Counted from the first letter of the stretch, positions 16,262 to 25,078 are shown. The stretch: DNA of 64,000 nucleotides from CAYQMF01 sp964418595 (GCA_964418595.1 CAYQMF010000001.1:1-64000); one strand, 5' to 3'. Translations and numbers: made by a program. Notes: a model not told the origin generated them from the letters alone.

Positions 16262-18421
16262 TCAGCGGCTATCGGTCGGCACGGTTGTCGCGGCGGCGGA
16301 TGCTCGCCGCATCCAGCGCGCGCACATGGCGAGAAGCGACGGTCGGTCGATGGGCTTCGTCGCGTAGGCGTCGCAACCGGCTGCCAGGCATCTCTCGCGA
16401 TCGGCCTCCATGGCGTGCGCCGTGAGCGCAATGATCGCCACGTGGCATCCTCGAGCCCGGAGCGACGACGCCATGGTGTAGCCATCCATCACCGGCATCT
16501 GCATGTCGGAGACGATCAGGTCGTAGGGCACTGGGGATTCATCGATCCGCCGCAGCGCTGCCTCGCCGTCGTCGGCGGTGTCCACCTCGGCGCCGGCCTT
16601 GCGAAGCACCGCGGCCACGAGCCGCTGGTTCACGGGCGAGTCCTCCACCAGGAGGATGCGGCCGGAGAGCGTCACCATCCCCGGCACACCAGCCTCGTTC
16701 TGGTCCGAACCGGATTCGGGAACGGGGGCGTTCGCCACTGTGAGCGGGAGTTCGAGACTGAAACAGGAACCGAGCCCCGGCGCCGATCGCACCAACGTGA
16801 CGTCCCCGCCCATGAGCCGTGCCAGTCGGCGGCTCAACACGAGGCCCAGGCCCGTGCCTCCGAACCGGCGCGACATGCTGTCGTCGGCCTGGGCGAAGGC
16901 TTCGAACAGACGCGCAGTCTGCGCGGGTGCGAGGCCGATGCCGGTGTCCTCGACCGAGATTCGCAGCCAGGCTCCGCCGGCGCGAGTGTCGCAGGCGGCC
17001 CGGACCACCACCGAACCGCTGGCGGTGAACTTCACGGCGTTGCCCGCGAGGTTCATGAGGATCTGTCGCAGGCGTGTCGGATCGGTAGCGACGTACGCGG
17101 GGAGGTCGGGAGCGAGACTCCCCTCGAGAACGATTCCCTTGGCGAGTGCCAGCGGCCGCAGGATGGCGATCACCTGACCCAGCAGGTCGGCCAGGCAAAC
17201 GCTCGTCGATTCCAACGTCATCGCGCTCGCCTGCAGTTTGCTGAGGTCGAGAATGTCATCGATGACCCCGCTGAGGTGCACTCCTGCGTGCCGGATCGTG
17301 TCGATGATCTCGATGCGACGCGCCGGCGCGCGTGAGAGGTCGCCCTCCTCGCGCAGCAGGTCGACGTAACCGAGGATCGCGGTCAGCGGCGTCCGGATCT
17401 CGTGACTCATGTTCGCCAGGAAACCGTCCTTGGCCTTGGCAGCTGCCTCCGCCGCGGTGAGCGCCCGCGCGAGTTCCTGGCTGCGTTGCTGCCACTCGCT
17501 CACATCCTGAAGCGAGCCATACAAGCGCTTTTCTCCATTCCCTACGGTCTCGATCCGGCCACGGCAGCGGACCCAGATCTCGGCACCGGTTCCGGTGATG
17601 AAGCGGGCCGTGTGATCGAACGCGGCCCCACCCGCAATGCATGTGGCAATATCGGTCGCCAACACCACACGCCTCTCCACTTCGAAACGCGCGACGAACT
17701 CGGCAAGCGTGGCGGGGAGCGCACCATTCAGGCTGCAGATCTCGGATACCTGATTCGACCACCACAGCGCTCCGTCCACCCCAAGCTCCCAGCCGCCGAC
17801 GCGGGCGATCCGGCTGGTTTCCTCGAGAACCCGCTGCACCCGCAGCAGGGCGAGTTCGGCTTGCTTGCGCGCAGTGATGTCCTGCCGAACGGCGATGAAG
17901 CCGCTGATCTCGTCGCCGATGCCACGCATCGGGCCGATCACCGTGTCTACCCAGTACAGCGATCCGTCCTTGGCTCGGTTGCACACTTCGGCCCGCCAGA
18001 TCTCGCCCCGCGCAATCGTGCGCCACATGGTGACCCAGAACTCCCGCGGGTGATGGCCGGAGTTGATGATGCTGTGCCGGGCGCCGATCAGCTCCTCGCG
18101 GCTGAACTGGCTGATCCGGCAGAACGGCTCGCTGACGTCTGTGATGACGCCCGCGCGGTCGGTGATGGCGATGATCGCCTGTTCGTCCAGGGCCGCTCGG
18201 TAGCCGGCGAGAGTGTCCACCGAGGTCTGCAGCGACGCGTTGAGCTGCGCCATCTCGGTCGACGAGATGGCCAGCGATCGCTCGAGCAGGTAGCGGTCGT
18301 CGTCCGCCTGCTGGTAGGCGGCGGACACCCGCTCCAGAAGCTGGCCCCAAGAGGGCGGCTGCAGTTCTGGCTCCTGGATGCCGCACCTCCTGATCTGTCT
18401 GGCCAGCAACGGGTGGAGCAT
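16262..18421 (-). CDS. PAS-PAS hybrid sensor histidine kinase with receiver domain
   Basis: This 719-aa soluble hybrid kinase has no transmembrane segment. An N-terminal helical region (residues 1-75; ADDDRYLLERSLAISS) leads to PAS domain 1 (about 78-188; HPREFWVTMWRTIARGEIWR, then FIAVRQDITARKQAE). PAS domain 2 (about 200-312) follows, then HisKA with the phospho-accepting His340 in FLANMSHEIRTPLTAIL. HATPase_c carries NLAGNAVKF, VEDTGIGL and FGGTGLGL. A C-terminal receiver (about 590-705) has Asp in LIVSDMQMPVMDGY and the conserved Lys in YATKP. It autophosphorylates and passes phosphate to its own receiver; the downstream target is unknown. It starts 4 bp after the FIST gene, so the FIST protein is its likely input partner, as is common for this pair. 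Confidence 0.93.
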   Translation of the reverse strand: MLHPLLARQIRRCGIQEPELQPPSWGQLLERVSAAYQQADDDRYLLERSLAISSTEMAQLNASLQTSVDTLAGYRAALDEQAIIAITDRAGVITDVSEPFCRISQFSREELIGARHSIINSGHHPREFWVTMWRTIARGEIWRAEVCNRAKDGSLYWVDTVIGPMRGIGDEISGFIAVRQDITARKQAELALLRVQRVLEETSRIARVGGWELGVDGALWWSNQVSEICSLNGALPATLAEFVARFEVERRVVLATDIATCIAGGAAFDHTARFITGTGAEIWVRCRGRIETVGNGEKRLYGSLQDVSEWQQRSQELARALTAAEAAAKAKDGFLANMSHEIRTPLTAILGYVDLLREEGDLSRAPARRIEIIDTIRHAGVHLSGVIDDILDLSKLQASAMTLESTSVCLADLLGQVIAILRPLALAKGIVLEGSLAPDLPAYVATDPTRLRQILMNLAGNAVKFTASGSVVVRAACDTRAGGAWLRISVEDTGIGLAPAQTARLFEAFAQADDSMSRRFGGTGLGLVLSRRLARLMGGDVTLVRSAPGLGSCFSLELPLTVANAPVPESGSDQNEAGVPGMVTLSGRILLVEDSPVNQRLVAAVLRKAGAEVDTADDGEAALRRIDESPVPYDLIVSDMQMPVMDGYTMASSLRARGCHVAIIALTAHAMEADRERCLAAGCDAYATKPIDRPSLLAMCARWMRRASAAATTVPTDSR

Positions 18422-18425
18422 GACG

Positions 18426-19568
18426 TCAGCGCTCGCGAATCGTCGTCAGCGTCATGGTCTGGTTGTGCAGGTCGCAGCGGCCCGAAGCGCGCGGCGACAA
18501 CTCGCCGTACGAGTAGAACCCGACTTGCCGGGTGCCCGACGGCATCTCCCCCAGCGCCGCCTCGATCTCCTCTTCCGCGCGTTGGCCGAGGATCAGTCTC
18601 CGGCCCACGCAACTGATGGCGATCGACAAGGTCGCGGCCGCACTTCCGTGCATGGCCTCCACAGTTTGCGCCGCCGCCAGCGCGGCACCGTCGATCAGGC
18701 GCTCGAAGTTCGCCCGCATGAGCTGCGCCAGGTGTCCTTCGGGAATGTCGCCGGCGAACGTCATGGACTGCGCCGCCTCGTCCACCGCGAGCACCGTGCG
18801 CACGACGACATCCGGATCGTCCCGGTCACGGCGCAGGGCCAACGGGAACAACAACGCCGTCGCGGGCAGGCCGGCTGCACGCTCACCCAGGTATTCCTTG
18901 TAGAGCGCCAGCGCGGGCTTGCCGTCGAGCTCATGCAACACGTTGCCGCAGGAACGGGTGACCACGCGCTCCGGTCCGAAGATGTCCCAACCACCCTTCG
19001 ATCCGTGCCCGACCTCGATGCGATCGCCGTAGAGCCCCACCGCGGAGACCATGCCCGATGCGGGCACTCCCCCGTTCATCACCCACGTGCGCTTGAAGCG
19101 GTCGCCGTCACCGGCGAGTCCTCCCGTCACGACGACGCCATCGGGCAGGGCGGAACCGAGTCCTTGCACGAGGCTCGTCCCGTTCACCTGCAGGCCGTCC
19201 GACAACACCAGGATAGCCTTGAGGTCTTCGCGCGTGAGCCGCTCGGCCAGGAGGCGGCCGGCGTCGAACGAGTCTCCCGCCTGCGCGACTTCCGCCGTGG
19301 CAATGGCAAGTGCCGATTCGTCGAAGCGAGCGACGGCAACCGACAGGGACTCATCGTTCAACGTCCTCTCGAGGATCTCGCCTGAGGTCGAGCATCCGAG
19401 CACGTGTGAGTGGGGATACGCCGCGCGAAGCTGCGCCAGCGGCGTCGGTTCGTCTGCGAACGAGGCCGCACCGAACACGATCACCAACGTCCGATCGGAA
19501 TCGAGCGCCGGCAGTGGGTCGACGGACCAACCACCCGCGCGCGTGTACGCGAAAGTTTCCAGCTGCAT
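18426..19568 (-). CDS. FIST domain sensory protein
   Basis: This 380-aa protein has FIST_N (about 25-220) and FIST_C (about 230-365). Typical blocks are VLGCSTSGEIL, TGGLAGDGDRF, VGLYGDRIEVGHGSKGGWD, LPDGVVVTGG and, near the end, GFYSYGELSPRA. FIST domains are proposed to bind small ligands such as amino acids and commonly sit beside PAS kinases. No signal peptide or membrane span is seen, so it is cytoplasmic. A strong AGGAGGAG ribosome site stands just upstream of the ATG. It is the first gene of a two-gene operon with the hybrid kinase, 4 bp apart. Probably FIST ligand binding modulates the kinase; this is known of the family arrangement but not shown here. Confidence 0.92.
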   Translation of the reverse strand: MQLETFAYTRAGGWSVDPLPALDSDRTLVIVFGAASFADEPTPLAQLRAAYPHSHVLGCSTSGEILERTLNDESLSVAVARFDESALAIATAEVAQAGDSFDAGRLLAERLTREDLKAILVLSDGLQVNGTSLVQGLGSALPDGVVVTGGLAGDGDRFKRTWVMNGGVPASGMVSAVGLYGDRIEVGHGSKGGWDIFGPERVVTRSCGNVLHELDGKPALALYKEYLGERAAGLPATALLFPLALRRDRDDPDVVVRTVLAVDEAAQSMTFAGDIPEGHLAQLMRANFERLIDGAALAAAQTVEAMHGSAAATLSIAISCVGRRLILGQRAEEEIEAALGEMPSGTRQVGFYSYGELSPRASGRCDLHNQTMTLTTIRER

Positions 19569-19638
19569 TCTGTTCTCCTCCTATGCCGGCTGCGCCGTCA
19601 CGTTCGGGCTTCTCGACGCGAGCTGGCGAACGACTTAA

Positions 19639-19650
19639 GGGACTAGTCCC
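19639..19650. promoter_or_regulatory. 12-bp perfect palindrome upstream of the FIST-kinase operon
   Basis: GGGACTAGTCCC is a perfect palindrome 71 bp upstream of the FIST start, in a noticeably more AT-rich part of the 272-bp divergent intergenic region. The position suits an operator for the FIST-kinase operon or for the small secreted protein gene at 19841. No binding protein can be named from the sequence, and it may be chance. Confidence 0.35.
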
Positions 19651-19840
19651 GATCAGTCGCTGCGATCTTGAATCACCGGTACCGTCGCCCACTTCCGGTC
19701 TCCTTGTCATCCCGTCCGGCGGCTCGCCCCAACCGACCACGATTCGCGATCTGCCGCGTAACCACGGCGCGGTCCATGGCCACAGGGTCGATGACGGCAG
19801 CCACTTCGGCTGCCGCATTCGACACCTGGAGGTTGGATCG

Positions 19841-20281
19841 ATGTTCACCAAGAAGCTCCTCGCGCTGTTCGCAGCGATCTTCGTCCTCGCCAACACTGCC
19901 TCGGCACAGACCGAGGACAGCAAGCACTGCCTCGACCAGCGCGTCGCCCTGCGCAGCGCCGTGTTTCAGCCCGGGCCCGCGGTGGGCTGCGGCGCCAACG
20001 CTGCCATCTCCATCGGCGGCGTGGAGTACCGAACCGAGCCGATGCGCTGCCCGCTGTTCATCGAGTACCTCCCCACGCACTACATCACGGAGTACTCGCC
20101 CGGCTGCGGCACCTACACCGAGCCGCTGGGCACGTGGAACGTGTGGCTGTTCACGTATCGGTGCACCCCGCACTGGCTGCTGGGCTTCATCCCGATCGAC
20201 ATCGACTCGACGTGCGACCAGACGGACGCGCGCATCACCTCGACGGGCAGCAACTACTCCCAGTACCCCTGCGAGCACTGA
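19841..20281 (+). CDS. Small secreted cysteine-containing protein (paralogue of the one at 656)
   Basis: This 146-aa protein has a clear signal peptide (MFTKKLLALFAAIFVLANTA, cleavage near SAQ) and seven cysteines in the mature part. A GGAGG ribosome site seven bases before the ATG fixes the start. CLDQRVALRSA..GPAVGC and YRCTPHWLLGFIPI line up with CDGRGNVLRPA..GPALGC and YRCTGLWLVPV in the protein at 656, so the two form a small local family. No known domain was recognised. Three base pairs separate it from the HEAT-like gene, so the two are probably one operon. A disulfide-stabilised envelope protein is likely; its role is unknown. Confidence 0.75.
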   Translation: MFTKKLLALFAAIFVLANTASAQTEDSKHCLDQRVALRSAVFQPGPAVGCGANAAISIGGVEYRTEPMRCPLFIEYLPTHYITEYSPGCGTYTEPLGTWNVWLFTYRCTPHWLLGFIPIDIDSTCDQTDARITSTGSNYSQYPCEH

Positions 20282-20284
20282 GCC

Positions 20285-21766
20285 ATGAACCGGACACACC
20301 TCGTCGCGCTCGGGGTGATCGCCATCGCGGCGATCGCCACCGCGCTCCTGTGGACGAGTCTTCGTCCGCTCGCTCGAGTCAGCGTCGGCCCTGGGCCGAC
20401 GCTGACCGCGGCGGCGGCGAGCCCGACCATCGAACCAACGCCGGACGAGCACATCTCGCGCTCGCCCGTCCCCACCGACCGGGCGACCGACACGGTCGCT
20501 GACTTCGACACCCAGCTCGCCCACCTGGTCGCCCTCGCGGTCCGTGGAATGCGCGAGGTGCGCGCCAAGCACATGGAGAAGGCCAAGGCCACCGACGCCG
20601 AGGCGCGCACGGCGTTCGAGACGCTGGTTCAGACCATCGGCGACGCGGGCGAACGTGCCCTCTTCGCGCTGCTCGGTCGTCCAGAGCCGGATACCGAGAC
20701 CCAGCCCGGAGCCGAGCCCCAACGAGGAACCGGGGCGGATCCCACGCCGCGCGTCGAGCGCCTCATGCTGCTGCGGATCATCGACTACACGCTGCAGTCG
20801 CGTCACGCGCTGCTCCCCGCGTCGGCGGGCCAGTTGTCGGCCTTCGTCGCCGCGATGCTCGATGCGATCCAGCAGAGCGCATCGATCGCAGCCGACTTCG
20901 CCCCCCTGCTCATCGACAAGCCGTACCTGGATCAGACGCACGAGGACGACGTGCTCCGTCTCGCGGAACTGAGTCCCGTCACCACGCACCTGCAGGCTTG
21001 CGCCGCACGCCTGATCACCACGCTGTGGACCAACCTCGCGCGCACCGGCGCGCGCCGGAGCGGCCAGTTGGAGAGCCTCGCGATGATGCTGAAGGACGAC
21101 ACCAACCCCGCCAAGCGCAGCGCCGCCATGCAGCACCTGCTCGCGGCAGACGACCCACGCCTCGTCGACTTCGTGCTGGCGGAGGCCGAGCAGGCGCGGG
21201 ATCCGCGGCTGGCGCGCGAGCTGGCGATGGGCGCGGTGGAGGGAGCCACGTCGGCGCGGGCGCTCGAGGTCCTGCAGCGCATGCGCCGGGTCGAGGACAC
21301 GCCACTCACCAGCGCCACGCTCACGTTGGCCCTGAAGGATCCGGCCGGCCTGCGGGAGAAGTACGAGACCCTGGTCGGGGAAGGCCGCGACGCGCGCCTG
21401 CGCGCCGACCTCATCACGGGCCTCGGCTTCAACCCCTCGCCCGAGAACACCGCGCTCACGCAGCTCGCGTTCGATTCCGATCCCGATCCCGAGGTGCGCG
21501 CGCGCGCCCTGCTCGCCCTGAGCACCAGCGCGGCGCGGGGCGAGGAGGCGATCGGCCGCGCCCTCGACGACGCGACCTTCCTCGGCAAGCGCGGCGAGCG
21601 GATGCGCGACGTGATCGCGGCCATCCAAAACCTGGCCGGCAGCGGTCAGCTCAACGCGGTCGCACGCCTCGGGAAGCGCGTGCTGGCTCGCCCTGGCCTC
21701 GCGGAGACCGATCGCAAGGATCTCGAGCGGATCCTGAGGGAGGCGCTGCCCCCGGAGCTGCGCTAG
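20285..21766 (+). CDS. Membrane-anchored HEAT-like helical repeat protein
   Basis: This 493-aa protein has one N-terminal transmembrane helix (about residues 7-25; VALGVIAIAAIATALLW), a Pro/Thr-rich linker (35-65), and then a fully helical body. Residues 255-480 show repeats of 30-35 residues such as AMQHLLAADDPRLVDFVLAE and ARELAMGAVEGATSARALEV, typical of HEAT/PBS-lyase-like scaffolds. No catalytic residues are visible. It is probably an inner-membrane-anchored periplasmic scaffold. It follows the small secreted protein by 3 bp, so that protein is a candidate partner. It ends 1 bp before the stop of rpmG on the opposite strand. Confidence 0.75.
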   Translation: MNRTHLVALGVIAIAAIATALLWTSLRPLARVSVGPGPTLTAAAASPTIEPTPDEHISRSPVPTDRATDTVADFDTQLAHLVALAVRGMREVRAKHMEKAKATDAEARTAFETLVQTIGDAGERALFALLGRPEPDTETQPGAEPQRGTGADPTPRVERLMLLRIIDYTLQSRHALLPASAGQLSAFVAAMLDAIQQSASIAADFAPLLIDKPYLDQTHEDDVLRLAELSPVTTHLQACAARLITTLWTNLARTGARRSGQLESLAMMLKDDTNPAKRSAAMQHLLAADDPRLVDFVLAEAEQARDPRLARELAMGAVEGATSARALEVLQRMRRVEDTPLTSATLTLALKDPAGLREKYETLVGEGRDARLRADLITGLGFNPSPENTALTQLAFDSDPDPEVRARALLALSTSAARGEEAIGRALDDATFLGKRGERMRDVIAAIQNLAGSGQLNAVARLGKRVLARPGLAETDRKDLERILREALPPELR

Positions 21767-21767
21767 C

Positions 21768-21932
21768 TCACTTCTTCTTCTCGGTGTGCTTCGTGTGCCG
21801 CCGGAGCTTCGGGCAGAACTTCGACAGCGTCAGCTTGGGGGTGCCGGGCTTCTTGCGGAGGGTGTAGTTCCGCTCCCCGGTCTCCTCGCAGACGAGGAAC
21901 ACGATCTCTTTCTTCTTCTTGGGCTTGGCCAT
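21768..21932 (-). CDS. rpmG: 50S ribosomal protein L33
   Basis: This 54-aa reading frame begins MAKPKKKKEIVFLVCEETG, continues GERNYTLRKKPG, and ends FCPKLRRHTKHTEKKK. This is the L33 pattern: a basic N-terminus, the first cysteine in LVCEETG, the N-Y-x-T block and the second cysteine in FCPKLRRHT. The usual two CxxC zinc pairs are reduced to single cysteines, as in zinc-independent L33. It is a small basic protein of the large ribosomal subunit near the E site. It stands alone, convergent with the HEAT-like gene with 1 bp between the stops. The tRNA or secE genes that sometimes accompany it are absent here. Confidence 0.92.
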   Translation of the reverse strand: MAKPKKKKEIVFLVCEETGERNYTLRKKPGTPKLTLSKFCPKLRRHTKHTEKKK

Positions 21933-22333
21933 GGCGCTCGGCCTCCGCGGCTCCCGCGTGAGGGGGTTGGGAGGGTAGCGAACGCCGAAGTCCGGTCAAG
22001 GCACCGGGGCCATGAAAGCGTCGGGGCCCGACGGCGTCTCGCGACTCCGTCGGGCCCCGGAGGGTCATCTGCCACGCACTTGACTCCTTCTCTTCCCTCT
22101 CACCGAGTTCTTCGGCTCCTGGCCCGCGCGAAGTTGAGGGCCCACTCCGGGAGGAACGCCGTTTGTGGAATCCCTGGGGACAAGCTCGCGGACGGACTCG
22201 GGTTTGCCCCATGCCAGTGGGCCGAATCGGCCCCCGCCAACCTGTGGAGAACCCGTGGGCTCCGGCCTCTTCGGATCGGTTCTCCCCAAACCAGCGCGCG
22301 GTCGCCGCGGCCCCCCTCCGTAGCATGCGGCCC
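21933..22333. other. Structured intergenic region between rpmG and the SDR gene
   Basis: This 400-bp divergent region has no credible gene. It contains three inverted repeats: the 13-bp hairpin at 22022-22059, GGGCCGA-a-TCGGCCC at 22219-22233, and GGAGAACC/GGTTCTCC at 22246-22253 and 22278-22285. It must hold the rpmG promoter on the minus strand and the SDR promoter on the plus strand. A small RNA is possible, but no known RNA family was recognised. Confidence 0.5.
22022..22059. repeat. Perfect 13-bp inverted repeat upstream of rpmG
   Basis: CGGGGCCCGACGG is followed by a 12-nt loop and CCGTCGGGCCCCG. It lies 90 bp upstream of the rpmG start. In the rpmG mRNA it would form a very stable leader hairpin, and as DNA it could be a bidirectional terminator. 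No T-tract follows on either strand, so factor-independent termination is not obvious. Confidence 0.6.
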
Positions 22334-23092
22334 ATGCAGGCAGGACCCTGTGCCCTCGTGACCGGCGGCAGCCGCGGGATCGGGCTGGCGATCGCGCAAG
22401 GCCTGGTCGCCGCCGGGCACCGCCTTCTCCTCGTGGCGCGCGACCCGGGGCGCCTCGCGTCCGCCGCGGCGGAGCTGGGGCCGGAGGTCGACTGCCTCGC
22501 CCTCGACCTCGCGGGCGGGCCGGCTGCCACCGATCGCCTGCTCGCCTGGGTCGGCAAGCGCTCCGTGGACGTGCTCGTCAACAACGCCGGGGTCGCGCCG
22601 AGCGACCGCTTCGAGGCCACCAGCGACCAGACGCTCCGCGAGGTCCTCGACCTGCACGTCGAGCTGCCCTTCCGGCTCATCCGCGCCCTCCTTCCCGGCA
22701 TGAAGGCCCGCGGTCGCGGCACGGTGGTGCAGCTCGCGTCGACGGCCGGCCTGCGCGGCTTTCCCTTCACCGCCGCCTACGCCGCCGCCAAGCACGGCAT
22801 GGTCGGCGTGACCCGCGCCCTGATCGCCGAACTCGGCGAGTCGCCGCTCCGCATCCACGCCGTGTGCCCGGGCTTCGTCGACACCGACATCACCCGCACG
22901 GCCGCGGCGAAGGTCGCGGCGCGCGGCAAGCGCTCCGCCGACGCCGCCCTCGCCGCGTTCGGAGCGATGAACGCGCTGGGCCGCATGCACTCCGTGGCGG
23001 AGGTTGCGACCTTCGTGGTCGACCTCGTGACGCGCACGACGCCGAGCGGCGTGTGGGACCTCGATCGCGACCCACCGGCGCGGGTGACCTGA
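22334..23092 (+). CDS. Short-chain dehydrogenase/reductase
   Basis: This 252-aa classical SDR has the cofactor motif VTGGSRGIGLAIA near the N-terminus, NNAG (VLVNNAGVAPSDR), the catalytic serine in LASTAGL, YxxxK in AAYAAAKHGM, and VCPGFVDTDI after it. It oxidises or reduces a hydroxy/keto group with NAD(P)H in the cytoplasm. It lies 19 bp before an enoyl-CoA hydratase and a coupled acyl-CoA dehydrogenase, so a 3-hydroxyacyl-CoA dehydrogenase-like step in CoA-thioester breakdown is likely. A second ATG 9 bp upstream (22325) is also possible. The length is normal for the family. Confidence 0.9.
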   Translation: MQAGPCALVTGGSRGIGLAIAQGLVAAGHRLLLVARDPGRLASAAAELGPEVDCLALDLAGGPAATDRLLAWVGKRSVDVLVNNAGVAPSDRFEATSDQTLREVLDLHVELPFRLIRALLPGMKARGRGTVVQLASTAGLRGFPFTAAYAAAKHGMVGVTRALIAELGESPLRIHAVCPGFVDTDITRTAAAKVAARGKRSADAALAAFGAMNALGRMHSVAEVATFVVDLVTRTTPSGVWDLDRDPPARVT

Positions 23093-23111
23093 TCCCTTCC
23101 TGGCGCAACCG

Positions 23112-23915
23112 ATGACCGAACCTCGCTACGACTTCCGCTACGAGATCGACGCCGACGGCGTGGCCGTGCTCACCCTCGACCGCCAAGCGACGCTCAACTC
23201 GCTGACCTTCGCGATCTACGCGCAGCTCGAACGCCTGTTCGCCGACCTCGACACCGACGCGCGCGTGCGCGCCCTCGTGCTCACCGGCGCCGGCCGCGGG
23301 TTCTGCAGCGGCGGCAACGTCGAGGAGATCATCGAACCCCTGCTCGGCCGCGACCTCGCCGAGACGCTGAAGTTCACGCGCATGACCGGCGCCGTGGTGC
23401 GCAACATGCGGCGCACGAGCAAGCCGATCCTCGCCGCCGTGAACGGCGTCGCCGCCGGCGCCGGCACGGTGCTCGCGCTCGCGGCCGACATGCGCGTGCT
23501 CTCCGACAAGGCGAGCTTCGCGTTCCTGTTCTCCCGCGTCGGCCTCACCGGTGCCGACATGGGCGCGGCGTACCTGCTGCCACGCGTGGTCGGCATGGGG
23601 CGCGCGAGCGAGCTGCTCCTGCTGGGCGACAAGATCGACGCGCAGGAATGCCTTCGCATCGGCCTCGCCAACCGCGTGGTCGCGCCCGAGAAGCTGATGG
23701 AGGAGACCGTTGGCCTCGCGCGCCGCCTCGCCAAGGGACCGACGCTGGCGCACGCGCTCACCAAGCGGCTCCTGCTCAACGAGTCGCACATGGACCTCGA
23801 CTCGGCGATCGAGCAGGAGGCGCAGGCGCAGGCGCTCCTGCTGCGCGCGCACGACCACGCCGAGTTCCACCGGAGCTGGCAGGAGAAGCGCGAGCCGCGC
23901 TTCGAGGGGCGATGA
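23112..23915 (+). CDS. Enoyl-CoA hydratase/isomerase family protein
   Basis: This 267-aa crotonase-fold enzyme carries VAVLTLDRQATLNSLTF, the oxyanion-hole blocks LTGAGRGFCSGGN and AAVNGVAAGAGTVLALAAD, and SRVGLTGADMGAAYLLPR. In the last block the usual catalytic glutamate position is occupied by the GADMGAA segment found in one large crotonase subgroup. It hydrates or isomerises a double bond in an acyl-CoA. It lies between the SDR and acyl-CoA dehydrogenase genes, and its stop overlaps the dehydrogenase start by 4 bp (ATGA). The three genes describe a partial beta-oxidation-type spiral. The substrate (branched, aromatic or fatty) cannot be read from sequence alone. Confidence 0.92.
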   Translation: MTEPRYDFRYEIDADGVAVLTLDRQATLNSLTFAIYAQLERLFADLDTDARVRALVLTGAGRGFCSGGNVEEIIEPLLGRDLAETLKFTRMTGAVVRNMRRTSKPILAAVNGVAAGAGTVLALAADMRVLSDKASFAFLFSRVGLTGADMGAAYLLPRVVGMGRASELLLLGDKIDAQECLRIGLANRVVAPEKLMEETVGLARRLAKGPTLAHALTKRLLLNESHMDLDSAIEQEAQAQALLLRAHDHAEFHRSWQEKREPRFEGR

Positions 23916-25078
23916 GCGCCGGACCCCTGGCGATCCTGCCCGACGGCGACCTCGACGCCGGCGACCTGGCCTTCACGGCGCGGATCCGTGCCTTCGCGCG
24001 CGACAAGCTCGCCCCGCACGCGCGCCGCATCGACGAGGACGGCGAGTTCCGCCGCGAGACCGTGCGCGACCTCGGCGCCGCCGGCATCCTCGCCGGCCCC
24101 CTCGCCAAGGCGCACGGCGGCGGCGGCTGGACGCCGATGCAAATCGCGCTCGCCAACGAGGAGGTCGGCGCCGTGTGCGGCAACGCGCGCGGCTTCATGG
24201 CGGTGCAGAGCGGCCTCGTGGCGCAGTGCCTCGAGCGCTTCGGCAGCGATGCGCAGCGCGCGGCCTGGCTGCCTCGCCTCGGCACGGGCGACGCCATCGG
24301 CTGCTTCGCGCTCACCGAAGAAGATGCCGGCTCCGACGTCGCGGCGCTCGCCTGCCGCGCCGAGCCGCACGCGGGCGGCTGGCGGCTGAGCGGCAAGAAG
24401 GTCTGGATCACCAACGGCGGCGTGGCGGACGTGGCGATCGTGTTCGCGACCATCGATCCGGCCCGCGGCCGCGACGGGATCACCGCGTTCCTGGTGCCGA
24501 CCACGCGCGCCGGCCTCGCGCGCGCCCGCATGCCCGGCAAGGAACTCGGCCACCGCGGCTCCGACCACGCCGCGCTCAGTTGGAGCGCGTGCGAGGTCAC
24601 CGCCGCCGACGTCGTCGGCGAGGTCGGCGCCGGCTTCAAGGTGGCGATGGGCGGCCTGCACGGCGGACGCCTGTCGGTGGCGGCGGGCGCCGTCGGCATC
24701 CATCGCGCCGCGCTCGCGGCGGCGCTGGCCTTCACCGCGCAGCGCCGGCAGTTCGGCAAGCCGATCGCGGCCTTCCAGATGGTGCAGGAGCGGCTCGCCG
24801 ACATGGCCACGGAGCTGCACGCCGCGCGCGCGTTGGTATGGCGCTGTGCGCGTCGCCGCGCCGCCGGCAGCGAGACCCCCGCCGACCTCGCCTACGCCAA
24901 GCTGTACGCGACCGAAGCCGGGGCGCGCGCCGCCGACGTGGCCGTGCAGCTCCACGGGGCGCGCGGGTATACGTCTGCCTATCCCGTCGAACGTCTGCTG
25001 CGCGACATCCAGGCGCTGCGGATCTACGAGGGGACCTCGCTCATCCAGAAGACGATCATCGCGCGCGCGCTGACCTGA
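23912..25078 (+). CDS. Acyl-CoA dehydrogenase
   Basis: This 388-aa flavoprotein has the three-domain layout of the family. FAD and substrate motifs include GCFALTEEDAGSDVAAL, KKVWITNGGVADVAIV, AFTAQRRQFGKPIAAFQMVQ, VQLHGARGYTSAYPVERL and IYEGTSLIQKT, the last containing the catalytic-type glutamate. It forms the alpha,beta double bond in an acyl-CoA and passes electrons to ETF. Its start overlaps the enoyl-CoA hydratase stop (ATGA). With the SDR and hydratase it would give dehydrogenation, hydration and a second oxidation of the same acyl-CoA; a thiolase is not nearby. Length and motifs are normal. Confidence 0.93.
   Translation: MSAGPLAILPDGDLDAGDLAFTARIRAFARDKLAPHARRIDEDGEFRRETVRDLGAAGILAGPLAKAHGGGGWTPMQIALANEEVGAVCGNARGFMAVQSGLVAQCLERFGSDAQRAAWLPRLGTGDAIGCFALTEEDAGSDVAALACRAEPHAGGWRLSGKKVWITNGGVADVAIVFATIDPARGRDGITAFLVPTTRAGLARARMPGKELGHRGSDHAALSWSACEVTAADVVGEVGAGFKVAMGGLHGGRLSVAAGAVGIHRAALAAALAFTAQRRQFGKPIAAFQMVQERLADMATELHAARALVWRCARRRAAGSETPADLAYAKLYATEAGARAADVAVQLHGARGYTSAYPVERLLRDIQALRIYEGTSLIQKTIIARALT

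Noticed and set aside
15683..22333. Possible repeat shared by the intergenic stretches at 15683-16261 and 21933-22333
   Set aside because: Only short GC-rich words are shared; no extended alignment could be made by eye.
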